Assembly: GCA_934318045.1 (NCBI GenBank)
Contig: CAKREY010000008.1
Location: 1 to 64,000 of the forward strand
Length of the DNA: 64,000 nucleotides
DNA from: Coprococcus_C sp934318045
Lineage (GTDB): Bacteria > Bacillota > Clostridia > Lachnospirales > Lachnospiraceae
Direction: 5' to 3'
Each line of letters opens with the position of its first letter. Within the stretch, counting starts at the first letter, position 1. The position numbers and the translations under genes are program-made. Below are positions 8,338-17,820 of this stretch, one piece after another. The notes beneath the pieces are model-generated. The model searched no databases. It had not been told where the DNA came from and was given only the letters and a program-made list of their open reading frames with translations.

Positions 8338-8342
8338 TCCCT

Positions 8343-9539
8343 TTATTCTTCAATTGTGATGACATCCTGCAATATATAATCAAAGGTCGGTGCGGAGCAG
8401 TTCCGGTTCTCGATATACTCTTTGTTCAGGTCGTATGTATCACTTGCGTCGTCCGGATTCACGCCAAGGTAGTCGCCCCGGAATACATGGACGTCTCCTT
8501 TTTTGAAATCCTTGATCAGTGCGTCGATTCTTTCGCGCGTGCCTTTTGCGGCGACGACCTCATTTAACTCGAGCATCTCGACCCAGCCTTCATCGAAACC
8601 GGCGCCGATATCCTGCCCGTTCACATTTCCTTTGATGCGGGACTCGATTGTTTTGTCGTCGAGGACTGCACCAACCGCCGCGATCATATATGGCTCCCAG
8701 TTGATCTTGCAACCGGTCAGATAGGTGGTCGGAGCCACATCCGCCATGCTCTGGTTGTAGGATGCGAGATAGATTTCTTTGCTGCCGGTTGTTTCTTCAC
8801 ACGCGACAGCCGGTCCGGTCGTATCCGAATGCTGGGATAAAATCACACAGCCTTCATCAATCAGTTGGCGGGCGCATTTTTTCTCCAGCATATAATCATC
8901 CCAGCTGTTCGTATATCGAACAACCATCTGCGCTTCCGGTACAACGGAACGCACGCCGAGGAAAAATGCAGTATAGCCGGAGATGACCTCCGCAAATGGA
9001 AACGCGCCGACATATCCGACTTTCGCCTCGTCCACGGTGATCTTGCCCTCATCTATCAGTTCCTTCAGTTTCATGCCTGCTGCCACACCGGACACATACC
9101 GTCCTTCGTAGATTGCACCCATGAATGTATGGTAATTGACAAGCGTTGGATCGTCGTTTGCATTGGCACAGGTTGCCTGACAGAATTCAATCATCGGATA
9201 TTTTCCGGCATAGGATTTCATCGTCTCGCCATAACCGTAGCTCGTACCGAATATGATGTCGCAGCCTTCTTCCACCAGATCCCGGATGGCATCGTCTTCG
9301 CTTCCTTCCGGGATATTGAATTTGCTGATGATGTGCACACGTTCTCCGTACTCGTTTGCAACTGCATTCTGCGCTTTCACAAAATTGTTTGTGTAGGCGG
9401 TACTCTCATCGCCGACATAGATAAATCCGACTGTGACCGTCTTCTCGTTTATCTTATCGAAGAATGTCCGCTGCATGCCAAAGATTGCAAGGATTGCAAG
9501 ACATGCACTGATGATTGTCAGTATATATTTGTTCTTCAT
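8343..9539 (-). CDS. BMP family (PnrA-like) ligand-binding protein
   Basis: The 398-residue product has an N-terminal hydrophobic segment (ILTIISACLAILAIFGM) that should act as an uncleaved anchor; unlike most BMP proteins it lacks a lipobox cysteine. The body matches the basic-membrane-protein fold: VGFIYVGDESTAYT near the start, EEGCDIIFGTSYGYGE, GAIYEGRYVSGVAAGMK, VGYVGAFPFAEVISGY and DEGCVILSQHSDTTG. Family members bind nucleosides or other small polar ligands outside the membrane. Its ATG overlaps the last 4 bases of the HD-GYP sensor gene (ATGA), and no ABC transporter genes are present. The pairing suggests it presents a ligand to the sensor rather than to a transporter; this is inference. 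Confidence 0.85.
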   Translation of the reverse strand: MKNKYILTIISACLAILAIFGMQRTFFDKINEKTVTVGFIYVGDESTAYTNNFVKAQNAVANEYGERVHIISKFNIPEGSEDDAIRDLVEEGCDIIFGTSYGYGETMKSYAGKYPMIEFCQATCANANDDPTLVNYHTFMGAIYEGRYVSGVAAGMKLKELIDEGKITVDEAKVGYVGAFPFAEVISGYTAFFLGVRSVVPEAQMVVRYTNSWDDYMLEKKCARQLIDEGCVILSQHSDTTGPAVACEETTGSKEIYLASYNQSMADVAPTTYLTGCKINWEPYMIAAVGAVLDDKTIESRIKGNVNGQDIGAGFDEGWVEMLELNEVVAAKGTRERIDALIKDFKKGDVHVFRGDYLGVNPDDASDTYDLNKEYIENRNCSAPTFDYILQDVITIEE

Positions 9540-12500
9540 GCCTTCGCCCCCTTATTCTGGTGATTGTCAGAAGCATCTGTGCCCGACGGTTCATACAGTT
9601 TCGAGACATCGATCACGCCCTCTTCTATGAGTGCAAGCATGATGTCGACCAACTTCGGATCAAACTGTGTGCCGCGGCCTTTCTTCAGTTCCCCAAGCAC
9701 GAAATCAAAATCGAGCTTCTTCCGGTAGACACGGTTCGCAGTCATCGCATCAAAAGCATCCGCGATTCCGATGATCCGCGCATTTAGCGGAATCTCTTCG
9801 CCCTTCAATCCGTGCACATATCCTTTTCCGTCATAACGCTCATGGTGGTACAGCGCGCCTTCCTGCACGTTGTCAATGAGTGTGAATTTCTTCAAAATCT
9901 CTGCGCCTTTCACGACGTGGGATTTCATGATCGCGTATTCCTCATCGTCGAGTCTCGAAGGTTTGTTCAGCACACGGTCCGGAATACCGATTTTTCCGAT
10001 ATCATGCAGCAGTGCAGTTTTTCTGAGTGTCTCGCACTGTACATCATCGAAGCCAAGCCGCTTCGCGATCAGCACCGAATATTCCGATACCCGCACCGAA
10101 TGCTGACTTGTATTCTCGTCTTTCGCATCCACGGTCCGCGCGATCGTAAGGACTGTCTCATTGCCCATCTCAATCTGGTTTTTCGCAAGCTCGAGTTCAC
10201 GTTTTTGCATCGCGATCGTCCGCTGGATCTGTGTCCGTATCACAAGCCATGCGATATAGAACATCGCAAGTGCAAACACAACAACTACATATACCCGGAA
10301 CCACCAGTAATCGTAGATTTCTTTTTCTTTTTCAATCGTGTATGTACTCTCTGCCACCACGGACTGTCCTTTGTCATCTAAGACAGCCAGATGGAACATA
10401 TAGGTGTTTGTCGACAGGTTCGTATAGACGATGTTCGTAAGTTCGCTCTGCCGCATCACTTTTGGTGCTTTGTCAAAGCCTTCGAGCCATATACTGACAT
10501 ACGGATCATCGACAGAATAATTCACAACTTCCGGTATGATCTCGATTCGGTTCACACCGCGCGCAAGCACGGTCGGTTCGCCACGTTCGACGGTCACAAT
10601 CGAATCATCGACTTTGATTGCCTTCACATACATACGGTAGGAGCGTACCGCCGCGTTGTATTCATTCAGGTTGAATGTCACGACACCGGTATCCGTCGAC
10701 AGATACAGGTTGTCTTTCGCATCCATATAATTCCATGAGTTCGGCGTAAGTCCCTTTGTGAGTCCCATCTTTGCGTTCAGAAGTTTGTATTCGAGCGTTC
10801 TGCCTTCAAGCAAGGAGTTTTCGTCAACGACGTAGATGCCTGCCGAGCTTAAGACGAAAAGCATACCATCCTGCCGCTCCACGACATCGAAATTGTTATA
10901 ATATGGGAAGTTCGTGAGTTCCCGTATCGTACCCTCTTTGTCCATATAAGACAAGCTGTTGCTCGTCACAATGAAGATTCCTTCGTCCTCTGCGGATACT
11001 GCAAACCGCATCACAACCCCAGAGGAAAGACCGTCTTCTTTTGTATAATGCTGCGTCACTTTTCCATCCCGGATCCTGTAGATTCCGGATCCATCGCTTC
11101 CTGCAAGCACGCTTCCATCCGCGCAGGCAAGCAGGCACAAAAGCTTCGGATTGTCCAGCCCGTCATCCGAGCCGATCGTACCGGTCACAACACCATCCTT
11201 GATATAGGTGATTCCGGAATCCCCGGACACCATGATCGTGCCATCCGGCAGCTCAATGATTGACCGGAACCGCTGGCCATTTACATGTTTTGTTTCATCA
11301 TAGACGGTCACTTCTGCATCGGGACTGACCTGATAGATCCCCTTTCCGGCTGTTGCGATCCACAGGTTGTTCTGACTGTCCACGAACAGATTCCGGATCC
11401 GGGTATCCTGCAACCGCTCTGTCAGAGAATCCGACAGCACACGATTTTTGTCCAGATCGACGATTGCCAGCCCTTCATCCATGCCGACATAAAGGTTTCC
11501 ATTCCAGGATGCAGTGCTGTTTACAACTCCATTTTTAAGGCCTGTCTCAATATTGATATCCGTAAATACCGACTGGCACATCCGGAGCAGTCCCAGACGG
11601 GAAGATGCAAACCAGTAATTGCCCTGATAGTCAATCAGCATATGTTCGAGTGAACTGTTAAACTGGTTTGTCTTGATCGCGTGATAACGACCGGCTTCAT
11701 CGAGATAACCGGCACCATTGTGTGCACAGATATATAAGGTTCCTTCCTGTTCTGTGAGGGATGCAATACTTGTGATACCTGTGCAGGATATCGTTTTTTT
11801 CTCTGTCAATTTCTTCTGTTTTACTTCGAATCGGAGGATACTGCCTTCTTGTGTTCCGACATAGAGGCTGCCATCCTCTGTAAACCGGCAGCAGGTATAC
11901 GCATCTGCCTGATTCTGATAGTGGGCTGCAACCGTTCCATCCTGCAGCAGGAAAAGTTCGCCATCATCTGTGACAACCGCCACATTTCCGTTTTTGTCTG
12001 CACTGATGCTGTATGCATAATCGATATCATCGATATTTTTTTCTACCGAAAGTCCGCCGGACAATGTCACGACAGAAAGTGCGCCTGTTGTTCCAACGTA
12101 ATATTTTCCATCCGAGCCCTGGGTGATGCACCGCACCGAATCTGCGCCAAGCCCGTCCCGTACATCTAACACATTTGCGATATCGTCGTTGATGCAGATG
12201 GAAAGGCCGCTGTCGTTCGTTCCGATCCAGAGCCGGCCAGCCTCATCGGTATAGAGGCAGTTTGCATTTTTGACGGATTCAAATTCATCCATCAGCTTAA
12301 ACTGTGTTCCGTTGTACCGGTAGAGTCCGCCATACGTTCCAACCCAGACAATACCGTCGTTTGTCTGCGCCAGATCGTTTGCTTTTCCGCCCGGCAGCCC
12401 GTTTTCGTTGTTGTAGATTGTCTGCACATACCGGTCGAAATCAATCGTTGTTTTCTCTTCGGCTGCCAAACTTGTCATGCCGGCGCCGGCGATGAGTTCC

Positions 12501-13120
12501 GTGCAAAGAGCGATTATCAGAAGCATCGCGGACACCTGCTTTGCTTTTTTCGTGTCTGCGGATTTATTTTTTTCTTTTACATTCCGGGAAATCCTGATTA
12601 GAATATACAGACAAAGGCACATCAATACCTTGTCCAGAAAATCAATATAAAACTGCCCTGCGATATGACTGACCAGGCGGTTGATACCGATACTTTCAAA
12701 CAGGGCAATCACGCCATCGCCCCAGGCATTTCCAACCTGTCCGTCAAAAAAGATATAATTGCAGGGTACAGAAATCAAGACCGAATTAACCGTGAGGATA
12801 AATCCGATTGAAAGTGTACCAAACAGATTCTCAAACCAGCCTTTTTTTGCGAGGATGCCCACCACGATTCCGATGGACATACTGACGATGCCATAAATCA
12901 TATGCGTATACGAATACATGATTCCATATACGATATTGACAGCCATACCGACGATCGCACCGCACACCGGTCCATACAAATATGCGGTCAGCACCGTACC
13001 ATATGAATCAAGCCAGAGTGGAAGTTCCATTCTCTGGCCAATCAATTTTCCTGCATAATTCAAAAAAATGCATGCAACCACGCCGAAGCACAGATTGTAC
13101 CACTTTTCTTTCTCCTTCAT
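9536..13120 (-). CDS. Multidomain sensor: S-component-like membrane domain, Reg_prop propellers, Y_Y_Y, HD-GYP
   Basis: The ATG at 13120 has GGGAGAGGG upstream. Order in the 1194 residues: ~1-185, about six membrane segments resembling an ECF-transporter S component (LWLDSYGTVLTAYLYGP…GAIVG); ~240-800, a two-component-regulator propeller array (repeats such as GIVWVGTYGGLYRY and GRLWIGTNDSGL); ~855-930, a Y_Y_Y-type beta domain; ~940-960, a membrane segment; ~985-1180, an HD-GYP domain with HDIGKIGIPD (~1039) and HHERYDGKGYVHGLKG (~1090). Metal ligands appear intact; the usual GYP is GYV. HD-GYP domains hydrolyse cyclic di-GMP. No GGDEF gene is near. Expected role: turning an external or membrane signal into c-di-GMP breakdown. 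It is the first gene of a two-gene operon with the BMP protein. Confidence 0.85.
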   Translation of the reverse strand: MKEKEKWYNLCFGVVACIFLNYAGKLIGQRMELPLWLDSYGTVLTAYLYGPVCGAIVGMAVNIVYGIMYSYTHMIYGIVSMSIGIVVGILAKKGWFENLFGTLSIGFILTVNSVLISVPCNYIFFDGQVGNAWGDGVIALFESIGINRLVSHIAGQFYIDFLDKVLMCLCLYILIRISRNVKEKNKSADTKKAKQVSAMLLIIALCTELIAGAGMTSLAAEEKTTIDFDRYVQTIYNNENGLPGGKANDLAQTNDGIVWVGTYGGLYRYNGTQFKLMDEFESVKNANCLYTDEAGRLWIGTNDSGLSICINDDIANVLDVRDGLGADSVRCITQGSDGKYYVGTTGALSVVTLSGGLSVEKNIDDIDYAYSISADKNGNVAVVTDDGELFLLQDGTVAAHYQNQADAYTCCRFTEDGSLYVGTQEGSILRFEVKQKKLTEKKTISCTGITSIASLTEQEGTLYICAHNGAGYLDEAGRYHAIKTNQFNSSLEHMLIDYQGNYWFASSRLGLLRMCQSVFTDINIETGLKNGVVNSTASWNGNLYVGMDEGLAIVDLDKNRVLSDSLTERLQDTRIRNLFVDSQNNLWIATAGKGIYQVSPDAEVTVYDETKHVNGQRFRSIIELPDGTIMVSGDSGITYIKDGVVTGTIGSDDGLDNPKLLCLLACADGSVLAGSDGSGIYRIRDGKVTQHYTKEDGLSSGVVMRFAVSAEDEGIFIVTSNSLSYMDKEGTIRELTNFPYYNNFDVVERQDGMLFVLSSAGIYVVDENSLLEGRTLEYKLLNAKMGLTKGLTPNSWNYMDAKDNLYLSTDTGVVTFNLNEYNAAVRSYRMYVKAIKVDDSIVTVERGEPTVLARGVNRIEIIPEVVNYSVDDPYVSIWLEGFDKAPKVMRQSELTNIVYTNLSTNTYMFHLAVLDDKGQSVVAESTYTIEKEKEIYDYWWFRVYVVVVFALAMFYIAWLVIRTQIQRTIAMQKRELELAKNQIEMGNETVLTIARTVDAKDENTSQHSVRVSEYSVLIAKRLGFDDVQCETLRKTALLHDIGKIGIPDRVLNKPSRLDDEEYAIMKSHVVKGAEILKKFTLIDNVQEGALYHHERYDGKGYVHGLKGEEIPLNARIIGIADAFDAMTANRVYRKKLDFDFVLGELKKGRGTQFDPKLVDIMLALIEEGVIDVSKLYEPSGTDASDNHQNKGAKA

Positions 13121-13178
13121 CGCTTTCCCTCTCCCGCCTGATAGGCGAAACCTGACTTCTTATGTTTTCCAATCTCTT

Positions 13179-13207
13179 TTTTTATCAGATTTTTTTCATT
13201 TCGTCAA
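13179..13207 (-). promoter_or_regulatory. Probable sigma-A promoter for the HD-GYP/BMP operon
   Basis: On the minus strand TTGACG (13207-13202) is separated by 17 nt from TAAAAA (13184-13179), about 60 nt upstream of the sensor start. A good -35 with a weaker -10. Confidence 0.5.
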
Positions 13208-13254
13208 CTATTGAGACGCAGCGTATCAATCATGTGCCTTGCCAATCCTGCTTT

Positions 13255-16026
13255 CTACAGTTTCTGCTCCGCATCCTCCACGCTGGCGTATCCATACAGA
13301 TGCGCCATATGCGTCATGCAGTTGTAGATCAGATTTTCCCCTTTTTGTGCAAGGTCTGTGACAAATTTTCCATATAAGATAAATGTCTCGTCCGGGTAAG
13401 CGTTCAGTTCGCTGTGCATCACGCCGCGTATCGATGTCTCCGGGTTGTTTGTATATAAAAATCCCGCATAGCATCCCATCTTCGGGTAGCGCTCCATGAA
13501 CTCCTGCAGCCAGTCCATCTGCAGTTTCACGAGATCGTCTTCTACCATAAGCCTTTTTTCGCTTCGCACGAAAGTCGTGGCTTCCCCCGCTGCGAGATCC
13601 CGCTTCACTTGTTCAAGCAGCGCATCGTCAAATGCCAGATACCGGCTTTTCCGCATGATAAAAAATGTATTCCAGTCGTCCGCATACATGTTGCAGCCAA
13701 ACCGTTTCCATTCAACTTCCACGATTTCAGCGATTGCTTCTTCGCGGTCAAACGCCGGCTCTTTGCTCCATTCGCGTGCGAGTCCCTGTTCTTCTTCGAT
13801 GTCGTATTTTGTCTTTTCAATCTTCTTTTCGGTGGCAGCCTGTTTTAAATCATTCACATATTCGCGGTAGCTTGCTTCCATCTCGGCATCCTCGACTGCC
13901 CCGAAATCGCCACGATCCACCCGCTGCACAAGATCCTGTGCGTATACATCAAGAAACGTATCGGTCCCTTTGACGACGCCCTGCATCTTAAGTTCCATCA
14001 GCAGATACTCGGCGATATCTTCAAAGCTGGCTACGATTTCATCTTTATAATTCACTTCGCCGGCACTGTAGGTGCGTCCCTCCCACGCCGCTGCCTGGAT
14101 CGGAATCACCGCGATCCGGTCTAGAATCGGAGCAACACTGTCCACCTGGGAGAGTCCCTGCATGCCTTTGCGCATCCATTTATAATACGGTGCATATCTC
14201 TGGTTTAGAAGATAGATGATCTCCATCGTATATTGCATGCCTTTTGCCACGCAGAGAGAGGCTGTCACATAATCTTGGCGCGCCATCATACGGGCATAGT
14301 TTGTCTGGGCGGTCTGTGCAAATCCGTGCAGTTTCTCCGCAAGCCGCATCATCCAGACTTTTGTCGGATAGTATTCGAGCAGGCTGTCCCGTATCTTTGA
14401 AAATGCACCTGCATCATCCCGGAACACCATGCCATTGGTCGCAGCCGCGAGTTTTTCTTCGGAGATCTGCCGCCAGCTGTCCGGCAGGATATATCCACCC
14501 GCTTCGGTTTTCTGTACTTTGACACCGAGCAGGTTCTCATAAAATTCCCGCACGGAGGATACCCCGCGCCGGTGGGAAAGCACCTTGTTCACGGAATTGA
14601 CCGGCGTTTCCATCCCCTGTTCCCGCAGAAACTCATCGCCAAAATCGACCAGCAGCTGCTCATACGCACGCTGCAGCATAGCACCGATACTCCGGTAATC
14701 CTCCTCCGACAGCCACATGCAAAAACCAAGCGCAAAATCATGATCTCTGGAGATTTCATCGTCGTAGCCGAAGCATTCCGAGCCTTCCCCCACTAATCCG
14801 ACTGCGATACGCGCTTCGTAATCGCCGAATTCCTCGTGGATCATCTTTGCGCCATGTACCTCATAAAACCGCTTACATACATGCAGCCAGTTGTGTTCCG
14901 ACTCTTTTTGACAGACGTCTTCCGGCAGCGTATCGACATAGTCCGAAAATACCGGTTTTTCTGTCTCTGCTTTTGCCTGGGGAGGTGTATCCGGACGCGC
15001 ATATCCGGGATTTGTCAGGACTTCTGTCATGCCTTCCCCATCTGCTTCCTGGCTCCGGAGCGTATCATACTCCACGCTGTCATAGGCACGCACGTTTTTC
15101 AGATATTGCACGCCGGTTCCTTTTGCCGCCTGGCTCACCGGTTCCGCGTCAAATGCACTGTCATGTTTTTTCAGTTCTTCCGCCATTCGTTTTGCCTGGT
15201 TGTACCGCTCTTCTATCCGCAGGTAGGTGTCATTTTTTCCGACATGTTTCTCGACTTCCTGCATCGCCTGCTCGTAATACCCCGCAGCCTGCACATAATC
15301 TTCTTTCATCGAAAGCGCATCTCCCATCGTGGAAAGTGCCAGTCCATAATGATAATCTCTTTTTCCATCCCATTCAAAAATCCGGAGTGCTTTTGCGAGG
15401 CAGTCACACGCCTCATCATAGATCGTCTCAGCCGCCAGGACATCCATCTTCTGTCCGTCCGCTCCGGTTGCCACACCGCCGGCGATCTGCAGCAGTGTCT
15501 CTGCCAGGTTACATCGCGTCACCGCCTGTTCCATCCATGCATTTTCGTTCAGATCCACGACAGCAAGCGCCCGCCGGTACATCACTTCCGCTTTTCTCCA
15601 TTCCCCGGTTTTTTCAAAAAGCATCGCCCAATTGCTATACAGCTCCGAAAATGCAAAATCGCCTGCCGGAAGTTTCTCCCGGTAGATCACTTCCACACGT
15701 TCATACAGACTTTGCGCTTTCATTCCATAGCCAAATGCGCGGTAAGCATTCGCCACATTCACAAGCCGGTTTGCATATGGCACAGTCCCCTCGATTCCAA
15801 GCTTCACGAGCATATCCTCGATATCCGTACAATAGCGAAGCCCCTTCATGTTCTGTCCGGAATCGCGGCAGAGTCCCACCATCTCATTCATCAGGGAAAG
15901 CGCAGAGTTGTAGTCCTTTTCGTCTTCCGCCATCTCGATATGTGTCGTCAGAAACTCCTCGATATCTTCTAAGGAATGTGTCCCAAACATATTATCATAA
16001 TCCATCAAAACCTGGTTGATATCCAT
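13255..16026 (-). CDS. TPR - DUF4037 nucleotidyltransferase-like - DUF4125 fusion protein
   Basis: A 923-residue cytoplasmic protein. Residues ~1-280 are tetratricopeptide-like helices (paired repeats such as YSNWAMLFEKTGEWRKAEVM). Residues ~370-600 match DUF4037, with a nucleotidyltransferase-style motif GEGSECFGYDDEISRDHDF near residue 422 (GS… then D-x-D). Residues ~715-920 match DUF4125 (MYADDWNTFFIMRKSRYL, MGCYAGFLYTNN, THMAHLYGYAS). The two DUFs are usually reported as separate or two-domain proteins; the N-terminal TPR part makes this longer. Function is unknown; the motif suggests transfer of a nucleotide or phosphate group to a small molecule or protein. The gene stands alone, with ~130 nt on each side. 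Confidence 0.75.
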   Translation of the reverse strand: MDINQVLMDYDNMFGTHSLEDIEEFLTTHIEMAEDEKDYNSALSLMNEMVGLCRDSGQNMKGLRYCTDIEDMLVKLGIEGTVPYANRLVNVANAYRAFGYGMKAQSLYERVEVIYREKLPAGDFAFSELYSNWAMLFEKTGEWRKAEVMYRRALAVVDLNENAWMEQAVTRCNLAETLLQIAGGVATGADGQKMDVLAAETIYDEACDCLAKALRIFEWDGKRDYHYGLALSTMGDALSMKEDYVQAAGYYEQAMQEVEKHVGKNDTYLRIEERYNQAKRMAEELKKHDSAFDAEPVSQAAKGTGVQYLKNVRAYDSVEYDTLRSQEADGEGMTEVLTNPGYARPDTPPQAKAETEKPVFSDYVDTLPEDVCQKESEHNWLHVCKRFYEVHGAKMIHEEFGDYEARIAVGLVGEGSECFGYDDEISRDHDFALGFCMWLSEEDYRSIGAMLQRAYEQLLVDFGDEFLREQGMETPVNSVNKVLSHRRGVSSVREFYENLLGVKVQKTEAGGYILPDSWRQISEEKLAAATNGMVFRDDAGAFSKIRDSLLEYYPTKVWMMRLAEKLHGFAQTAQTNYARMMARQDYVTASLCVAKGMQYTMEIIYLLNQRYAPYYKWMRKGMQGLSQVDSVAPILDRIAVIPIQAAAWEGRTYSAGEVNYKDEIVASFEDIAEYLLMELKMQGVVKGTDTFLDVYAQDLVQRVDRGDFGAVEDAEMEASYREYVNDLKQAATEKKIEKTKYDIEEEQGLAREWSKEPAFDREEAIAEIVEVEWKRFGCNMYADDWNTFFIMRKSRYLAFDDALLEQVKRDLAAGEATTFVRSEKRLMVEDDLVKLQMDWLQEFMERYPKMGCYAGFLYTNNPETSIRGVMHSELNAYPDETFILYGKFVTDLAQKGENLIYNCMTHMAHLYGYASVEDAEQKL

Positions 16027-16155
16027 CTATTTCCCTCCTCTGATTCCCTTATATGCCTTGCGCTGCTATCGTAGACGCGCGGTATCCTGCTATATGCATA
16101 GTCGCCGCCCGGATGTCTCCCGCCGCGTATACGTCCACTGCCCGGATATCTCCTG

Positions 16156-16875
16156 CTAAGATGCAGCAGCCTCAAGCTTCATCGCATCGATGATCCGGTT
16201 ACGCACCATACGCGCAATCTGTTCTGTTGTAAGCCCCTCATATTCCTCCGGATAGATTGCCGGAAGAAACTGTACCTGCGTGCGCACGCGCCGCAGGGAA
16301 TTCACTTCAAATGGTTTGTACGAATCGATCAAAAGTACCGGAACGATCGGACAGCCTGCCCGCACCGCGCATTTGAAAGCCCCCGGCATAAATTCCTTGA
16401 TCGCATTCCGGTTATGGAAATACCCACCCTCCGGAAAAATAATATAACGCCGGCCACGTTTCACTTCGTCGGTCACTTTGTGTACCGCTTCCACCTGACT
16501 TTTGATGTCGGTCTTGTCGATCCGGCAGCCGTCAATCAATGTCATGAACTGATCTACGATGACCATATGCGACCGTCTTGCATCCATCATAACCGTGCAG
16601 GGCTTTTTATGAGCGTCCATGATTCCAAGCGCATCATACTTTCCCTGATGATTCGAATACAGGATATACCCGCCTTCTTCCGGCAGATTTTCGATGCCCG
16701 TCACACTTGTGCGGATCCTTCCGTTTCGCTTCATAATATGAATGACACGGAGCGCCACCCGGTAGCGGTCCCGCTCGGTATACCGTTCCGCATGCTTTTC
16801 TATGTAATTTCCCTTCGCAATATAAAAAATGATATAAGGAAGAGAGATGATGATCACATACCAAAATCTGAGCAT
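16156..16875 (-). CDS. plsC: 1-acyl-sn-glycerol-3-phosphate acyltransferase (PlsC family)
   Basis: The 239-residue protein has an N-terminal membrane segment (FWYVIIISLPYIIFYIA) and then the acyltransferase motifs: NHQGKYDALG (the NHx4D active site, about residue 75), DGCRIDKTD, FPEGGYFH and a later VPVLLIDSY. It transfers an acyl chain to lysophosphatidate to make phosphatidate at the inner face of the membrane. Start codon ATG at 16875; the upstream gene is separated by a terminator, so plsC probably has its own promoter, not clearly visible. The next gene (TPR-DUF4125) starts 129 nt downstream. Confidence 0.85.
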   Translation of the reverse strand: MLRFWYVIIISLPYIIFYIAKGNYIEKHAERYTERDRYRVALRVIHIMKRNGRIRTSVTGIENLPEEGGYILYSNHQGKYDALGIMDAHKKPCTVMMDARRSHMVIVDQFMTLIDGCRIDKTDIKSQVEAVHKVTDEVKRGRRYIIFPEGGYFHNRNAIKEFMPGAFKCAVRAGCPIVPVLLIDSYKPFEVNSLRRVRTQVQFLPAIYPEEYEGLTTEQIARMVRNRIIDAMKLEAAAS

Positions 16876-16888
16876 TTTTCTTCTCCAG

Positions 16889-16925
16889 TAAAAAAAAATA
16901 AAAGAGTCTTGTCAAAGACCCTTTT
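16889..16925 (-). terminator. Terminator after the DUF5610-like gene
   Basis: On the minus strand AAAAGGGTCTT / AAGACTCTTTT (one mismatch) with a TGAC loop is followed by ATTTTTTTT. It lies about 45 nt after the gene ending at 16969. Confidence 0.85.
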
Positions 16926-16968
16926 ATTTTAACACTGAATTGCTCGAAATAGCAAACCTTTTGTGCAT

Positions 16969-17622
16969 TTATTCGTTTTCTTTGGACTTGTAATAGTCCT
17001 CGAACAGTTTATTGGCTGCTTCCATCGTCTTGCTGCTGATGTCCGGAAGTTCCTTGCCCCATGCACCGGTCGCCTGTTTGTAGCCTTTTTCCATCGCACG
17101 CTGCATCTCCTGCATCTTGTCCACGTCATCGCCGGCGAGCGCACTTGCAAAATCAAACAATCTCTGTGATGTCTGCTTGACACCCCAGTATCCATCCTCG
17201 GAAATATCTTCCTGTGCCTGTGCTTTTGCTGCCGCATCCACAGTGAAGTTTCCATCTGCAAATATCTTCCAGATAGAATCATCTCCCTGTGCAATTCCAT
17301 ACGTACCAGCCTGCTTACCAAGCATCTGGGATACGAGATTTGTGAGACTGTTCTGTCTGCTCTCCTGATCCGCTTTGAGCTGCTTTACCAAAGCCGCGCG
17401 GTCTTCCTTGCTCATCTTATTGATGGAATATGGTGCCTTGGCACTTTCCTGTGTTCCTTTTTCATAGACAGCATCCGTCGAAGCGCCTGTCGCATCTGCC
17501 TGTACTTTGGAACCGGCATCCGCTGCGGTCTTCTGATCTGTCTCCGTCGCTGCAACATTGTAACCGGAGATCTTCTCCCCGGCAGCCTGCATACCTGCCA
17601 TTGCATTTACTGTCATTCCCAT
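16969..17622 (-). CDS. Hypothetical protein with DUF5610-like C-terminal region
   Basis: 217 residues, start ATG at 17622 with GGAGACAG upstream. No signal peptide or membrane segment. The first ~70 residues are Ala/Thr/Asp-rich and probably disordered. Residues ~75-110 are a charged helix (SKEDRAALVKQLKADQESRQ). The C-terminal ~85 residues (QTSQRLFDFASALAGDD…MQRAMEKGYKQATGAWG…LPDISSKT) resemble DUF5610 as I recall it, a domain of unknown role seen in Bacteria with flagella or complex envelopes. Single-gene unit, closed by a strong terminator. The family call is tentative. Confidence 0.55.
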   Translation of the reverse strand: MGMTVNAMAGMQAAGEKISGYNVAATETDQKTAADAGSKVQADATGASTDAVYEKGTQESAKAPYSINKMSKEDRAALVKQLKADQESRQNSLTNLVSQMLGKQAGTYGIAQGDDSIWKIFADGNFTVDAAAKAQAQEDISEDGYWGVKQTSQRLFDFASALAGDDVDKMQEMQRAMEKGYKQATGAWGKELPDISSKTMEAANKLFEDYYKSKENE

Positions 17623-17783
17623 GTTTATCTGTCTCCTTCCTTAGAATCATATGCACGTCCCTGTGCTTTTGGAGATGGAACCCACCTCTGATTATATTAT
17701 CGGATATTTGTCATATATAGTTAACTGCCTGCCACGAATCCTGCCGCATCTTTTCCATGTAGATTACGTAGATGCAGGCCCAG

Positions 17784-17820
17784 TCGATGTAAATCATATC
17801 GATGTAAATCAAGTCGATCA
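17784..17820. repeat. Short tandem repeat, 15-bp period
   Basis: TCGATGTAAATCA occurs at 17784-17796 and 17799-17811, followed by a partial unit TCGATCA at 17814-17820 that runs into the stop codon of the radical SAM gene. Two and a half copies, exact in the full units. Confidence 0.7.

Noticed and set aside
14836..16019. Two long plus-strand ORFs (378 and 390 residues) opposite the TPR-DUF4125 gene
   Set aside because: Composition (Cys/His/Arg/Pro-rich) is typical of antisense frames and no RBS is seen.
16070..16155. Imperfect direct repeat CCCGGATRTCTCC between plsC and the TPR-DUF4125 gene
   Set aside because: Two diverged copies only, with no clear structure or regulatory placement.
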